The notes beneath the pieces are model-generated. The model made no database searches. It saw only the letters and a program-made list of their open reading frames with translations, and had not been told where the DNA came from. From positions 1-22,713 of the IMG/VR virus record IMGVR_UViG_3300025030_000431: a DNA stretch of 22,713 nt. One strand, given 5' to 3'. A program made the translations under genes and the position numbers. The first letter of the stretch is position 1. Each line of letters begins with the position of its first letter. This document shows, in pieces, positions 1 through 8,404 of the stretch. The stretch is from a virus.

Positions 1-460
1 CGCGGGCCGCTCCGCTGGAAAGTATTTGCGCCTCGGCGGTGCGGGCGTCGGTTATTCCCCGGTCCCGGCCGCGCTGCCATATCGCATCCTCTACTGCGGC
101 CGGGATGCCTGTGCCGCCATTCTGGATTACATCCTTGAGCCAAGCTATGGCCTCGTCAAAGGCGTCGTTTTCGAGCGGGTAATATGTTGCGAAATACTCG
201 GCGAGCTTGTCAGACAGGAGAGCGATCATCGCGTCCCGCTGCGAGTCAAACAGAATCAGCGCATCGTCAACTTCCGGAACCGCGGGCTCAACAGCATCCA
301 CCCCTGGCGTGCTGCCAGGGTGCCAGGTATGGTAATAACTCCCATCTACCACGTCCTCGATATTACCGGCCGAAGTTGCGGTAGCCGTGGTGTAGGTGTT
401 GGCGAGGGTGATCGCGTTATTGATGATCGCGTCGATAAAATCCTGGGGATCTACTGGCAT
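1..460 (-). CDS. Hypothetical phage structural-module protein, partial (runs off the left edge)
   Basis: Reading the minus strand from the ATG at 460 gives 153 codons without a stop to the window edge, so the C-terminus is missing. The start shares one base with the upstream stop (TAATG at 462-458), and GAGGAAAA lies just upstream, so translation is probably coupled. The protein starts MPVDPQDFIDAI. Residues about 1-20 are helical, followed by a loop with HTWHPG, then a long helical region around DALILFDSQRDAMIALLSDK, and an IWQRGRDRG segment near residue 133. It is soluble and acidic, with no membrane segment. I do not recognise the family with certainty. Similar helical proteins with an IWxRxRxR segment occur at the tail end of phage structural operons, so a virion-associated role is inferred. 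The longer plus-strand frame over this region is a shadow. Confidence 0.8.
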   Translation of the reverse strand, partial: MPVDPQDFIDAIINNAITLANTYTTATATSAGNIEDVVDGSYYHTWHPGSTPGVDAVEPAVPEVDDALILFDSQRDAMIALLSDKLAEYFATYYPLENDAFDEAIAWLKDVIQNGGTGIPAAVEDAIWQRGRDRGITDARTAEAQILSSGAAR

Positions 461-2469
461 TATATTTTCCTCGTCATTGGTATGATGTCGAACTCAATCC
501 CTTCCATGTCGAAATCGTCGCCGTTCTGGTTGACAAGGACAGGGTGCCAATAATTTCCGATCAGGCCGCGGCCAAGGTCAATGCGATGGTTTTTCATATC
601 GGCCGAACTGCTTCGCATCTCATAGGTATATTCAGTTCCGCCATCGACAACCACCTTGAGAAGAAGTTTACCGGACGATGCAATTCCCACATATAGATTC
701 TCTATCATTTTTTGATGAGGAATTCCATAGTTGGACTTGCTAAAATCGATAATAGTTGAAATATCTCCCCCGTCGTTCGTGGTTCCGGTCAGCTTGTAAA
801 TTCCATCGTCGGCGATACCGTAAGTGTACCCGTCCCGTTTGAAGAACCCGGTGAACCCGAATTGTTCGTATTGCCCGGACGCGCCGACTGGTTGACCGTC
901 AGAATCAACATTGAGGTTGACGCACCAGACCCGGAGACCGGTCTCCCCTTCCTCAGCGCCGCTTCTGGTCCCGACAAGTGCCCGGCCCCTGGTTAATGCT
1001 GATGCCGTGGAGAGGGAAGTGACGTTGAAGTCGCCGGTGACGGTGAACGCCCCGGACGCGGTCCCTTCCGATATTATCTCCTGCAGCATCTCAACCGTAC
1101 CGGTCAACACGCTTGAGATTGTTCCGGAACTGGTGAACTCTATGAGCAGGGCGCCTATTCCATAAATATCGTCGTAGACGACTATCGGCTCGATCATCAG
1201 CAGGTAAGGAGATGCGGCATCTGTGGCGATATTGGTCAGCGGCTGGATTTGCTGATCACGCGCTTCTCCATAGAGGAAATCGCCGCCGAGGGAAACAACA
1301 GCCCCAATGTCCGCAGAACCGGTCATCATGTGCGTCGTCACCATGTGTGCCGCGCTGACCACGGCGTTCATGATCACATAGCCGATGACCGGATCGGCCG
1401 GGACGAACATCCCGCCGTAGGCCGAAGAGTACAGTGGTTCCATATAGGACAAGGAGGCCCCGTAGCCCGGGATCTTCTCGCCTCCCTTTCCGTCGAGCGC
1501 CCCTATGTTCGCGCTTCCAGAACATATCGGCTTCGCGTAGAAGTACCCATCGCTCGTCCCCTCCATTCGGGAAGCGCCTGGCATATTCGGGACGGATAAT
1601 GTCCCGGTGCCGAGCATGGAAATTCCCCAGGTAACGAGGGATCCTGTGCCCTCCATTGTTACTGTCTGTCCTGCGTAACCGGACATGGAGGATGTCCCAT
1701 CCATCCTGGATGCTCCGTCTACGATCTCCCCGGAAACGATGTCCATGGTAAGAACCTTGTCGCCTCCGGTGTAAAGCCAGGCATAGGCGTAAAGCCGTCC
1801 ATATTTCCAGGTGATGGGGGCCGCGCTTCGCACAATCACGTCATCGCCGTCAGCCTGGATGACGTGATAGATTATCTCGAACCAATCTCGCCGATATATC
1901 CTGACCTCTGAAAGGGAACTCTGCACAGCTTCAAGGGTCTGTTTGAGAACGCCATTTTCATAGACCTTGATCCCGGAAACATCGACCGCTATGCCGTGCG
2001 AGAACTGCGAAGGCATCTCTGAATCACGATGATCTTTCCCGAGAACGACAAGCGCCCCGGTCGTCCCTGTCCCGAAGGTGAGGACGATATAATTTTCGGT
2101 CTCGATATCTTCAATAGACCTGGAATGCGAGTTCCATCCTATGTTGAGGTTCCTGATTCTAATTTCAGGGGTTGGAGGGGTAGGAGGGATTGAAGGAACC
2201 TCCGGCTGTTCTGGGTAGCAGACGACACTGCTTTCTTCCCAACACTCCCACTGGAAAAAACCACCTGAGGGATGGCCGCCATACCCTCCGCCCATATCTG
2301 GGATAACCAGACCACTCCCGTCATCTCCAGCATACCAAACCATACCGCATACCGTGCCTGTTACTTCCGCACAGTAGGCCGGGATATAGGGACTACCAGG
2401 GGATCCAGGATCACCGGGACTTGCTGGAGCGTAATATATCTCTTCAATCGTTTTCGTTAATGTCGTCAT
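460..2469 (-). CDS. Large tail/fibre-like structural protein with collagen-like N-terminus
   Basis: 669 residues. The start overlaps the stop of the upstream gene by four bases (ATGA at 2469-2466), showing translational coupling. The N-terminus carries a Gly/Pro collagen-like stretch (GDPGSPGSP, about residues 19-27), then four to five cysteines (33, 41, 76, 84), then a Pro-rich linker (PPTPPTPE, 95-102). Residues about 250-330 are rich in short Gly/Met/Ser repeats (ASRMDGTS at 253 and ASRMEGTS at 299, with TMEGTGSL and SMLGTGTL between), suggesting a beta-solenoid or fibre shaft. The last 50 residues contain GRGLIGNYWHPVL, resembling a C-terminal beta module I know from tail proteins of several phages. 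Together with its place at the distal end of the structural operon this suggests a tail tip, fibre or receptor-contact protein. The exact family is not recognised. Confidence 0.75.
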   Translation of the reverse strand: MTTLTKTIEEIYYAPASPGDPGSPGSPYIPAYCAEVTGTVCGMVWYAGDDGSGLVIPDMGGGYGGHPSGGFFQWECWEESSVVCYPEQPEVPSIPPTPPTPEIRIRNLNIGWNSHSRSIEDIETENYIVLTFGTGTTGALVVLGKDHRDSEMPSQFSHGIAVDVSGIKVYENGVLKQTLEAVQSSLSEVRIYRRDWFEIIYHVIQADGDDVIVRSAAPITWKYGRLYAYAWLYTGGDKVLTMDIVSGEIVDGASRMDGTSSMSGYAGQTVTMEGTGSLVTWGISMLGTGTLSVPNMPGASRMEGTSDGYFYAKPICSGSANIGALDGKGGEKIPGYGASLSYMEPLYSSAYGGMFVPADPVIGYVIMNAVVSAAHMVTTHMMTGSADIGAVVSLGGDFLYGEARDQQIQPLTNIATDAASPYLLMIEPIVVYDDIYGIGALLIEFTSSGTISSVLTGTVEMLQEIISEGTASGAFTVTGDFNVTSLSTASALTRGRALVGTRSGAEEGETGLRVWCVNLNVDSDGQPVGASGQYEQFGFTGFFKRDGYTYGIADDGIYKLTGTTNDGGDISTIIDFSKSNYGIPHQKMIENLYVGIASSGKLLLKVVVDGGTEYTYEMRSSSADMKNHRIDLGRGLIGNYWHPVLVNQNGDDFDMEGIEFDIIPMTRKI

Positions 2470-4322
2470 GGCTGATCATAGTCCGCGTAGAGGTCTGGTC
2501 CTGCGGGCATCTGTGGCAGAACTGGGGGCGGGTGCAGAAATTCCTGCAGGGCGTTGACAAGCGTGCCTTCCCCGAAGAATCCGGCCGACCAGGTATAATA
2601 ATCGCCCGCAGTAACGGGGAGCCGCCCGAGGCTTTCCCACTCCCCGACGCCCGCCACATAATCAAGAAATGCAAAATTATACCCTGGTGTTATTTCGTCC
2701 TCAAGCACCCCGATCATTATGACCTCAAGCGCGGCCGCTCCATTCAGCCCAACCTTTACCGGCCTGGCATAGACAAGGTGCGTGTCGGCCGGGGGCGCCG
2801 GAAGTTCTGTCCAGCCAGCGCCTCCGGGGAGAGGTGACCCGTAATGCGCGGAGACAACCCGGGCCGGGGCCTGAATGTTTTCGCTGATGCAGACGAACAT
2901 TTGTGATCCGGAAACAATCCCGCAATAGGAAATTGTTGGGCGGACGAATTCCGTTCCAGCAGCAGCGGCCGGGATATTTAGCGCGACCGAACTCATGCCG
3001 GTGGTCGCGAACTTGACTGCTCCGTAAGTCCTTGTCCATGTGTAGACATTCCCGTCGCCATCGTGGAACATGACCGAATCGACCGGGGCGAAATAGTTAT
3101 GGTTTGGGTAGGGGAAGAACTGATACATCATAAGCCTTGCCAGGTCCCAGTCAATAACTCCGACCCCGTCAATTATATCCCCGCCCTGCAGAGTGTCCAG
3201 GAGGGTGATGAAGTTGCTGGCATTTACGGTAAAGACATTTGCCGCCCCCGTTTCTGGCCATGTGTTGAAAATGTAGAAGAGCCGCCAGTTCTCGTCGCCG
3301 CCGCCGAAATAAACCTCTTCGTCAAACCCGCCGTCATGCCATGGGAAGGTGTTGGTCAGATCCACGCAATGAAGAATCGTTGGATGATTATCCTTGGCCA
3401 GGGCGAACGAATACGATCCGATCGGCTTCACCGAGGTATTGGCGCCGTTGATATCGACTTGTAGGTCCGCCGGAATATCCACATCCATATCCTCAAGGAG
3501 CCAGTTCCGCCAGCCGCCGAGTGGAGGGTTCAAGGTGGTCTCCGTCCCGATCTGGTAATAATCGGCGATCTTCCTTTTCCCCCCTGACGTGAAGTAGTTG
3601 AGGAACTTCTGGAAGGAGACGAACGAGACCCCGCTGGCCGGTATCATCTGGAAGCAGTGCATTGACGCATCCGACCAGTTGACCGCCTGGAAAAGCGAGA
3701 CCCTGCCGCCGAGTTGCGCCCCGTTGCCGGCGTAATAGTTGAGGACCGCCTCGAACTTGTGGTTCGTTTCTGAATTGTCCGGATAATCGTCAAGATTGAC
3801 ATCGTTCCAGAACATACCACAGTGGCAGGCCCAGTATGCCTCTCCGCCCTTGAACGGCATGACGACGGGGAACGGCATGGTCTCCCGGTAGGTATCGACC
3901 AGAACGGTCGGCGGATAATAGTCGGCGATGGTATAAAATTCCGCGGGGACTATTGAAACGCCGGCGTCGATCATGTCTTGGTCAGTCCAATCCTTGAAGA
4001 ATACGGTTGCGACGCCGGCTGATTGGTACTCTGCAACATTGAGATACCCATTCAGGATAAACGCCCCTTCCCAGTTATCGGCGGTCATCAACCTTGTTTT
4101 CTGATCGAAAAGACCATCAACAGACCCGGTGCATAAAATAACGGCGCCCATCGGCGCCCGAACCCTTCCCCCGTCGATTCCGTCAAGGTCTTTCACGGAA
4201 ATGGTGAACCCATTGTATTTTATGGACTTCGACTGAAGACCGATCTCGCGACACTGCGCAAGTTTTTTCCGCGCCAGCCAGAGCCATTTCTTGCTTCGGT
4301 CTCCATCAGGAGTAATTCCCAT
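2466..4322 (-). CDS. Large tail-module protein of unknown function
   Basis: 618 residues from the ATG at 4322; an in-frame TTG at 4334 would add four residues, and neither has a strong ribosome binding site. The ATG lies one base after the upstream gene's TGA (TGACATG), so re-initiation is likely. The start of the protein is basic and aromatic (KKWLWLARKKLAQC), followed by predicted beta-rich sequence with many aromatic residues (WACHCGMFW, YYPPTVLVD, NWRLFYIFNTWPE). The C-terminus is Pro-rich (HPPPVLPQMPAGP). There is no signal peptide or clear membrane segment. I do not recognise the family. Its size, beta-rich character and position between a coiled-coil protein and the collagen-like tail protein suggest a tail or receptor-binding component. 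That is inference from context only. Confidence 0.7.
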   Translation of the reverse strand: MGITPDGDRSKKWLWLARKKLAQCREIGLQSKSIKYNGFTISVKDLDGIDGGRVRAPMGAVILCTGSVDGLFDQKTRLMTADNWEGAFILNGYLNVAEYQSAGVATVFFKDWTDQDMIDAGVSIVPAEFYTIADYYPPTVLVDTYRETMPFPVVMPFKGGEAYWACHCGMFWNDVNLDDYPDNSETNHKFEAVLNYYAGNGAQLGGRVSLFQAVNWSDASMHCFQMIPASGVSFVSFQKFLNYFTSGGKRKIADYYQIGTETTLNPPLGGWRNWLLEDMDVDIPADLQVDINGANTSVKPIGSYSFALAKDNHPTILHCVDLTNTFPWHDGGFDEEVYFGGGDENWRLFYIFNTWPETGAANVFTVNASNFITLLDTLQGGDIIDGVGVIDWDLARLMMYQFFPYPNHNYFAPVDSVMFHDGDGNVYTWTRTYGAVKFATTGMSSVALNIPAAAAGTEFVRPTISYCGIVSGSQMFVCISENIQAPARVVSAHYGSPLPGGAGWTELPAPPADTHLVYARPVKVGLNGAAALEVIMIGVLEDEITPGYNFAFLDYVAGVGEWESLGRLPVTAGDYYTWSAGFFGEGTLVNALQEFLHPPPVLPQMPAGPDLYADYDQP

Positions 4323-4323
4323 G

Positions 4324-4881
4324 TCATGGCTCAATCAGCTTGATCTTGGTGAACTCCAGCATCTTGGCGAACTCCCCGTTGTGCGCAGTGATCAGGTCAA
4401 GAGAGTCAGCGGCCCCGGTCAACCCCTGCACCTGCCGCTTGAGCCGGATCTCAAAGTGCTGCTGTTCGGCGGACTCGAACTGCTCGCGGGTGAACTCCGG
4501 AAACTTCTGCGCCTCGGTCCACAAGGTGTCCACCTCCACCAGGGCGTCGTTGACCATCTTGGCGGTGTAGTTGGCGTTGGACTGCTTCTCGGCAAGATCG
4601 ATCTCCAGTCGACGGCGCTCGAACTTATCGAGCACATGATCAGCAAGTTTCTCCTGCAGTTCCTCAATGTCCACTTCTCGGCGCTGAAGACTGAACCTGG
4701 CCTCGTTAAGGGCTTGCAGCCTGTCGGCCAGCCGGAGTCCAAGGGCGCGATACGCCCGCTCCGGAGTGTACTGCGCTTCCATGACGAACTTGCGGTTCTG
4801 AAAATCAGAGTTGCCGAAGGGGATGGCGAAGAACCGCCTGTCAAACTCAGAGAGAATTTCTGTTGCTTTTACATTACTCAT
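4324..4881 (-). CDS. Coiled-coil protein of the tail module, unknown function
   Basis: 185 residues. It starts three bases after the upstream stop (TAG, then GCT, then ATG). No good Shine-Dalgarno site is visible, so it probably depends on coupling. The first 35 residues contain aromatic sequence (FDRRFFAIPFGN). Residues about 38-125 are almost entirely charged helix with heptad-like spacing (ADRLQALNEARFSLQRREVD, then EELQEKLADHVLDKFERRRL). A second helical segment covers about 145-175. It has no cysteines, membrane segment or signal peptide. Tail-module coiled-coil proteins of this size can be fibre trimerisation parts, chaperones or ejection proteins. Nothing in the sequence chooses between these, so the function is unknown. 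Confidence 0.75.
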   Translation of the reverse strand: MSNVKATEILSEFDRRFFAIPFGNSDFQNRKFVMEAQYTPERAYRALGLRLADRLQALNEARFSLQRREVDIEELQEKLADHVLDKFERRRLEIDLAEKQSNANYTAKMVNDALVEVDTLWTEAQKFPEFTREQFESAEQQHFEIRLKRQVQGLTGAADSLDLITAHNGEFAKMLEFTKIKLIEP

Positions 4882-4884
4882 AGC

Positions 4885-5814
4885 CTATGACGTAAAACAC
4901 GCCGCTCCACGAGAGGTAGCACTCAGCACAGCAGACGGATTGATGGATGTTCCGGTAACGAAATCAATTCCGTCAATCTCGCTTTTCAGCGCCCCATCGT
5001 AACCCCCTATGCTGTACCCTTTCAGTTTAGAGGACAGCGTCGAGTCGTAAACTCCCCGCGTGTCATTGAGCGTCGCTGCACTTGTCGCCACCGCTTCCGA
5101 AGAGAATGAGTAAGTCTCTACGGTTGAAATATATACCGAGGTCTGCCCGCCCATTATATAGCCTGAAGGGCCAGACTCTGTTCCTCCAGCGTATGCTTTC
5201 GCAATACTTAACGTACTCGCAGACGTACTCGCTACTTCTGTAGAATGCGATAATTTCTGGATCACATCAATATTACCAGAAGCAGCCCCGCCAGCAAAAA
5301 CTCCGTCTGCTGCCGAGTTCATTGATGCAAAGCTATTTGCTGCAGTATCAGCAACAGCGGCTACAGCAGAATTTGTTTCCGTAGCAAATATGATCGCCTC
5401 TATTACATCGTCGGCACCAGTACGAGATCCGCAAAATGCGTAGCCCTTCGTTGAAGATTCAGACCCACCAGCAGATTGCACACTCGCTGAAGTAGTTATT
5501 GCCGTTGTAAATACAGTGGACGTAACAAAACTCCACCCGTCAATAGAGTTAAGATATACTGGAGCATATATATCATACCCGCCAAGGCTGTACCCTTTCT
5601 GCTCTTCCCGAGCATTCACCGCAGTATGCAGTGTTCTCGGATTAGGAACTGACTGTGCAATAGTTGCTCGTACTTCCGTAGAAAATGTAAACTGATTTAC
5701 ATCGTCACCGACCGAGCTAACTCCATACACAATCCCTATAGAATACGGATCTGCTTCAAATATGCACGCACTTTCATCCTGCAGCACGTGATTATTCCAG
5801 AAACAGTAAGGCAT
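4885..5814 (-). CDS. Kelch-like beta-propeller tail protein, candidate receptor binder
   Basis: 309 residues built of a repeating unit. Motifs of the form GYxxGG or close variants begin near residues 27 (GIVYGV), 74 (GYSLGG), 124 (GYAFCG), 171 (GVFAGG), 218 (GYIMGG) and 266 (GYSIGG), so the period is 47-50 residues over about six units. Each unit also carries an aromatic strand followed by Ser/Thr (QFTFSTEV, AIIFATET, TYSFSSEA, GIDFVTG). This is the pattern of a Kelch-like beta-propeller, a fold found in some phage tail proteins and usually used for binding. The DNA here looks noticeably richer in A and T than its neighbours, and the protein is very rich in Ser, Ala and Thr. Both fit an exchangeable receptor-binding gene. 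The start lies one base after the upstream stop; no strong ribosome binding site is visible. Confidence 0.8.
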   Translation of the reverse strand: MPYCFWNNHVLQDESACIFEADPYSIGIVYGVSSVGDDVNQFTFSTEVRATIAQSVPNPRTLHTAVNAREEQKGYSLGGYDIYAPVYLNSIDGWSFVTSTVFTTAITTSASVQSAGGSESSTKGYAFCGSRTGADDVIEAIIFATETNSAVAAVADTAANSFASMNSAADGVFAGGAASGNIDVIQKLSHSTEVASTSASTLSIAKAYAGGTESGPSGYIMGGQTSVYISTVETYSFSSEAVATSAATLNDTRGVYDSTLSSKLKGYSIGGYDGALKSEIDGIDFVTGTSINPSAVLSATSRGAACFTS

Positions 5815-5815
5815 C

Positions 5816-6265
5816 TTACGCTGCCGCCGGCAGGCCTACAGCATAGTAATCGATCCGCTGTTCTTCGGTGATGATCAGCGAGGCGTCAGCAACCAGAAGG
5901 TCGGCCAGGAGTATCCCGACCGAACCTTGCAGGCGGACATCAGTCGTGCTCTCTGCCCCGCCGTCAGTAGGCGAAACGAATCGATACCAGGATGCCGTCC
6001 CGCTGGCAATGTTGGTCCCGAGCCATGCCTCTGCTGCTGCTTTTGTCATGAGTCCCGACGCCGGAGCATCGAAGGTCAGACCAGTTACCCCGTCGCCAGA
6101 CTCGGTGATCTCGACCAGGGCAACGCTCGCGCCAGGGACTGCGGCGCTCGCACTCGCTGGCTCCGCAGCCGTGTCGTCGTAGATGGTGATCGTCCCCCCA
6201 TCCAGCGCAGTCTTGAGCGCGGCGAGCATCGCATTTCGTGAGCCGGTGCTTATTTTGAAAGCCAT
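5816..6265 (-). CDS. Small phage structural protein
   Basis: 149 residues from the ATG at 6265, chosen because AAGGAGGAAATC precedes it. A longer frame from 6310 would begin inside the upstream gene and has no such site. The upstream gene's TAA (6278-6276) directly adjoins this AGGAGG. The N-terminus (MAFKISTGSRNAMLAALKTAL) is a helix followed by a Gly/Ala-rich, predicted beta region (TITIYDDTAAEP, then VALVEITESGDGVTGLTFDAP). There are no cysteines and no signal peptide. It resembles small beta-rich virion proteins found between tail nozzle and fibre genes. The family is not certain, and a tail or decoration role is inferred from position. Confidence 0.75.
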   Translation of the reverse strand: MAFKISTGSRNAMLAALKTALDGGTITIYDDTAAEPASASAAVPGASVALVEITESGDGVTGLTFDAPASGLMTKAAAEAWLGTNIASGTASWYRFVSPTDGGAESTTDVRLQGSVGILLADLLVADASLIITEEQRIDYYAVGLPAAA

Positions 6266-6275
6266 GATTTCCTCC

Positions 6276-6662
6276 TTAATCGAGAGCGCAGACGATATCG
6301 CCAGCGGCAAATGTAAGCGGCTTCGCCTGGCTGAACTGACGGGGCACGGTCATCTCCCCACTGAACAGGCAGTTTCCGGCCGGAGTCCCGTCATCATCCC
6401 AGATCGTCACATAGTTGATCGTAATCTCCCCTACATCGGTTGTCGTGAACGCCTGGGAATCAGTGCTGATCGAAGCCCCGGAAGCAGCGGCGCCCATGGC
6501 GATTGCCTGACGGGCATAGGCGGTTGCGGCGATCTCGTTCGCTCCGGTCTCGCCCGGGTCACCGGTATGCAGGGCGAGAAACCAGGTTGTCGGCCTGGTC
6601 GCCGCCCCTGCGGTGAGAAGCCAGTCGAGAAGAAGGTTCTCTGAAAAGTTGGACAAGGACAT
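6276..6662 (-). CDS. Small phage tail/fibre-family structural protein
   Basis: 128 residues. It starts SNFSENLLLDWLL, then PTTWFLALHTGDPGETG, then AYARQAI, and later GEITINYVTIWDD and GNCLFSGEM. This order (a short helix, a WxLALHTxDP strand, a YARQ motif, then a strand about the value of a quantity or object) matches a widespread family of roughly 130-residue phage virion proteins usually annotated as tail fibre or structural proteins. I know the family pattern but not a firm functional assignment. It follows the 169-residue gene after nine bases, with only an AGGGGGT stretch as possible ribosome binding site, and is followed closely by the 149-residue gene. Confidence 0.75.
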   Translation of the reverse strand: MSLSNFSENLLLDWLLTAGAATRPTTWFLALHTGDPGETGANEIAATAYARQAIAMGAAASGASISTDSQAFTTTDVGEITINYVTIWDDDGTPAGNCLFSGEMTVPRQFSQAKPLTFAAGDIVCALD

Positions 6663-6671
6663 GATGACCCC

Positions 6672-7181
6672 CTATGCGGAAATAAGTTGGATCCCGGCAA
6701 TGACCCGGAGGACATCCGTAGTCACGACCGATCTCGGTGACGGGAACTGAACGGCCGATACCAGCAGGCCGGTGGTATTGTCCCAGACATTGCTTGAGGA
6801 GATAAACCCAACCTTGACCGATGCGGACGAGGTAAAGGTGAATTCCGCTGGCGTCCCGGCGTTTGACCAGAGGCCGCTCGCCACAGAGTCGGCAGTCAAT
6901 GCTTTCCTGGTGGTGCCGCTGTACTTCTTGCATTCCGGAGCGGCGGCAAGCAGGGTGGCCATATCATCGCCGGCAAGCGGGGCATAGGCAGTCTCTGAAA
7001 TGCCGATGTGCCATGCCGAATATCTGGTCGCGCCGGCCAGTGCCGCTTCAAGCAGATAGTCGAGCCCGATATCGGGAATGATGTTCCCGATCTTCTCCCG
7101 CCACTTCAACTTGCCGTTCTTGTCGAAACACTCGAAAAGATAGACAAAGCCGACCTTGTGCTTCTCGAAAATTTCCATCAT
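6672..7181 (-). CDS. Phage structural protein of the nozzle/fibre junction
   Basis: 169 residues. The start overlaps the stop of the nozzle gene (ATGA at 7181-7178) and is preceded by AGGAG; an immediately following second ATG is an alternative start. The protein has an N-terminal strand-rich part (GFVYLFECFDKNGKLKW), a NIIPDIGLDYLLEAAL helix, the segment WHIGISE, and a C-terminal beta part (VKVGFISSSNVWDNTTGLLVS). This layout resembles a family of small virion proteins of tailed phages that follow the tail tube or nozzle genes and have a conserved N-terminal helix followed by a beta-sandwich. The specific role is not known to me. It lacks cysteine-rich motifs and signal peptides. Confidence 0.75.
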   Translation of the reverse strand: MMEIFEKHKVGFVYLFECFDKNGKLKWREKIGNIIPDIGLDYLLEAALAGATRYSAWHIGISETAYAPLAGDDMATLLAAAPECKKYSGTTRKALTADSVASGLWSNAGTPAEFTFTSSASVKVGFISSSNVWDNTTGLLVSAVQFPSPRSVVTTDVLRVIAGIQLISA

Positions 7182-8404
7182 TCACCTCTCCTGATGACCT
7201 CTGCTTCCATAAAACTCCTGCATGCCAGTGTTGAAGTGGTCGAGTCCTTCAGGCTGGCAAGAAGTTGCCTGATTCCATTTTCTTCGCGCAGAACCATCGC
7301 GCCGCTCTGGCCGATGTCCGGTGCGACGCTTTTCTCCTGAATGTTCCTTGCGCCCCCGCCAGGCCCGGCGATGATCGCGCCCCTGGTCGAGAACCATGCC
7401 ACCTGATCGCTATTCTCGATCTTGTGCCCAGTACCAAGGACCCCGCCGTAATCAAACACGTCGTGGACAATGAACGCCTTCGGGTCGCGGCCGGCAAAGA
7501 ATTTCGTGGTATTGCCGTAGGCGAAATAGATTCCGTCGTCTACCGGCTCCATAACGTCAGCAGCTTCGGGAAGCTGGAGGTAATTGTCGGCATACCGGAC
7601 ATGATCGTAATCAAACTCTTCTGTCCAGATAACGAGCCCGGAGGCGAGGGCGATAAACTTCCGGCCGGCGAAGTGGCGGATGATCCTTCCGGCCGGCGGC
7701 CGGTCCATCATCTCCAATTCCAGATAGCGGGCGTCGTCGTACTGGCCAGAGAGGACACTGTAGGTCTCGGTCCCGAGCGCCACGGTCCCGATGAGAAACA
7801 GGGTGGAGCCGTTCGGCATGCTCAAATAGAGGTTCATGCCAACAGCCTGCGGGTCGTCCGAGGCGTTCGAGAAAATGAACTTGATTCCTGTCGAATCGTC
7901 AGGGGCCGTGAACGAAGACATTTCAGAAGCCCCGGACTCAACGCCGTTGGCATCGACATAGGTCATAGCCGCGGTGTACACTCCGCTGCCGAATGAACCG
8001 GCCACGCCAACAAGGGTAAATGCCGGCGGCGGATCCATGCCCCAGGTCACGACCGAATGATCGGCGAGAATCTTCTTGGCGATCGAACCGTCGGAGAAAT
8101 AGACGATCCCGTTCTCATACTCGAAGGTCATGGTATCGCCATAGACGCCGGAAAAAAGGACGGTCGCCGTATCGTCGGCGTTGAACCGCTTCAGTTGTGC
8201 GCCCTCGACAAAGAATATCCCGGACGGGCAATCAAACCCTCCGCGGCAGTTCATGCCAGAATACACCTTGTCGTAGCCGCCCCTGCTTCGTGGCCGTCCA
8301 GAGGGAGGGATATCCACGTTGACGAGATTTCTGGCGCATCCCTTCGGGAGGTCATGGTCTTCCGCCTTGTTATTCATCCCCCTCGGGAACGGGCCTATTT
8401 TCAT
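7178..8404 (-). CDS. Tail nozzle / stabilisation protein (P22 gp10 / T7 gp12-like)
   Basis: 408 residues from the ATG at 8404, which overlaps the upstream TGA by four bases (ATGA) and has AAGGAG about nine bases upstream. An in-frame TTG two codons earlier is less likely. The start MKIGPFPRGMNNKAEDHDLP, followed by ARNLVNVDIPPSGRPRSRGGYDKV, is typical of short-tailed-phage nozzle proteins: a loop naming the ordered mesh of values and then a beta-propeller. Later segments include SGVYTAAMTYVDANGVESGAS, a Fn3-like strand pair often seen in this family, and GRKFIALASGLVIWTEEF. These proteins sit below the adaptor ring and close the DNA channel until ejection. Position directly after the adaptor gene supports this. 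Subfamily assignment between P22 gp10 and T7 gp12 types is not settled. Confidence 0.75.
   Translation of the reverse strand: MKIGPFPRGMNNKAEDHDLPKGCARNLVNVDIPPSGRPRSRGGYDKVYSGMNCRGGFDCPSGIFFVEGAQLKRFNADDTATVLFSGVYGDTMTFEYENGIVYFSDGSIAKKILADHSVVTWGMDPPPAFTLVGVAGSFGSGVYTAAMTYVDANGVESGASEMSSFTAPDDSTGIKFIFSNASDDPQAVGMNLYLSMPNGSTLFLIGTVALGTETYSVLSGQYDDARYLELEMMDRPPAGRIIRHFAGRKFIALASGLVIWTEEFDYDHVRYADNYLQLPEAADVMEPVDDGIYFAYGNTTKFFAGRDPKAFIVHDVFDYGGVLGTGHKIENSDQVAWFSTRGAIIAGPGGGARNIQEKSVAPDIGQSGAMVLREENGIRQLLASLKDSTTSTLACRSFMEAEVIRRGE

Noticed and set aside
26-553. 175-codon plus-strand frame at the left edge
   Set aside because: The opposite strand has a continuous partial gene coupled to the upstream stop with a ribosome binding site, which explains this stretch better.
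4885-5814. Diversity-generating retroelement target in the propeller gene
   Set aside because: No reverse transcriptase or template repeat is visible anywhere in the window.
5816-7181. Programmed frameshift pair of tail assembly chaperones
   Set aside because: The small genes have their own starts and ribosome binding sites, no slippery sequence was recognised and no tape-measure gene follows.
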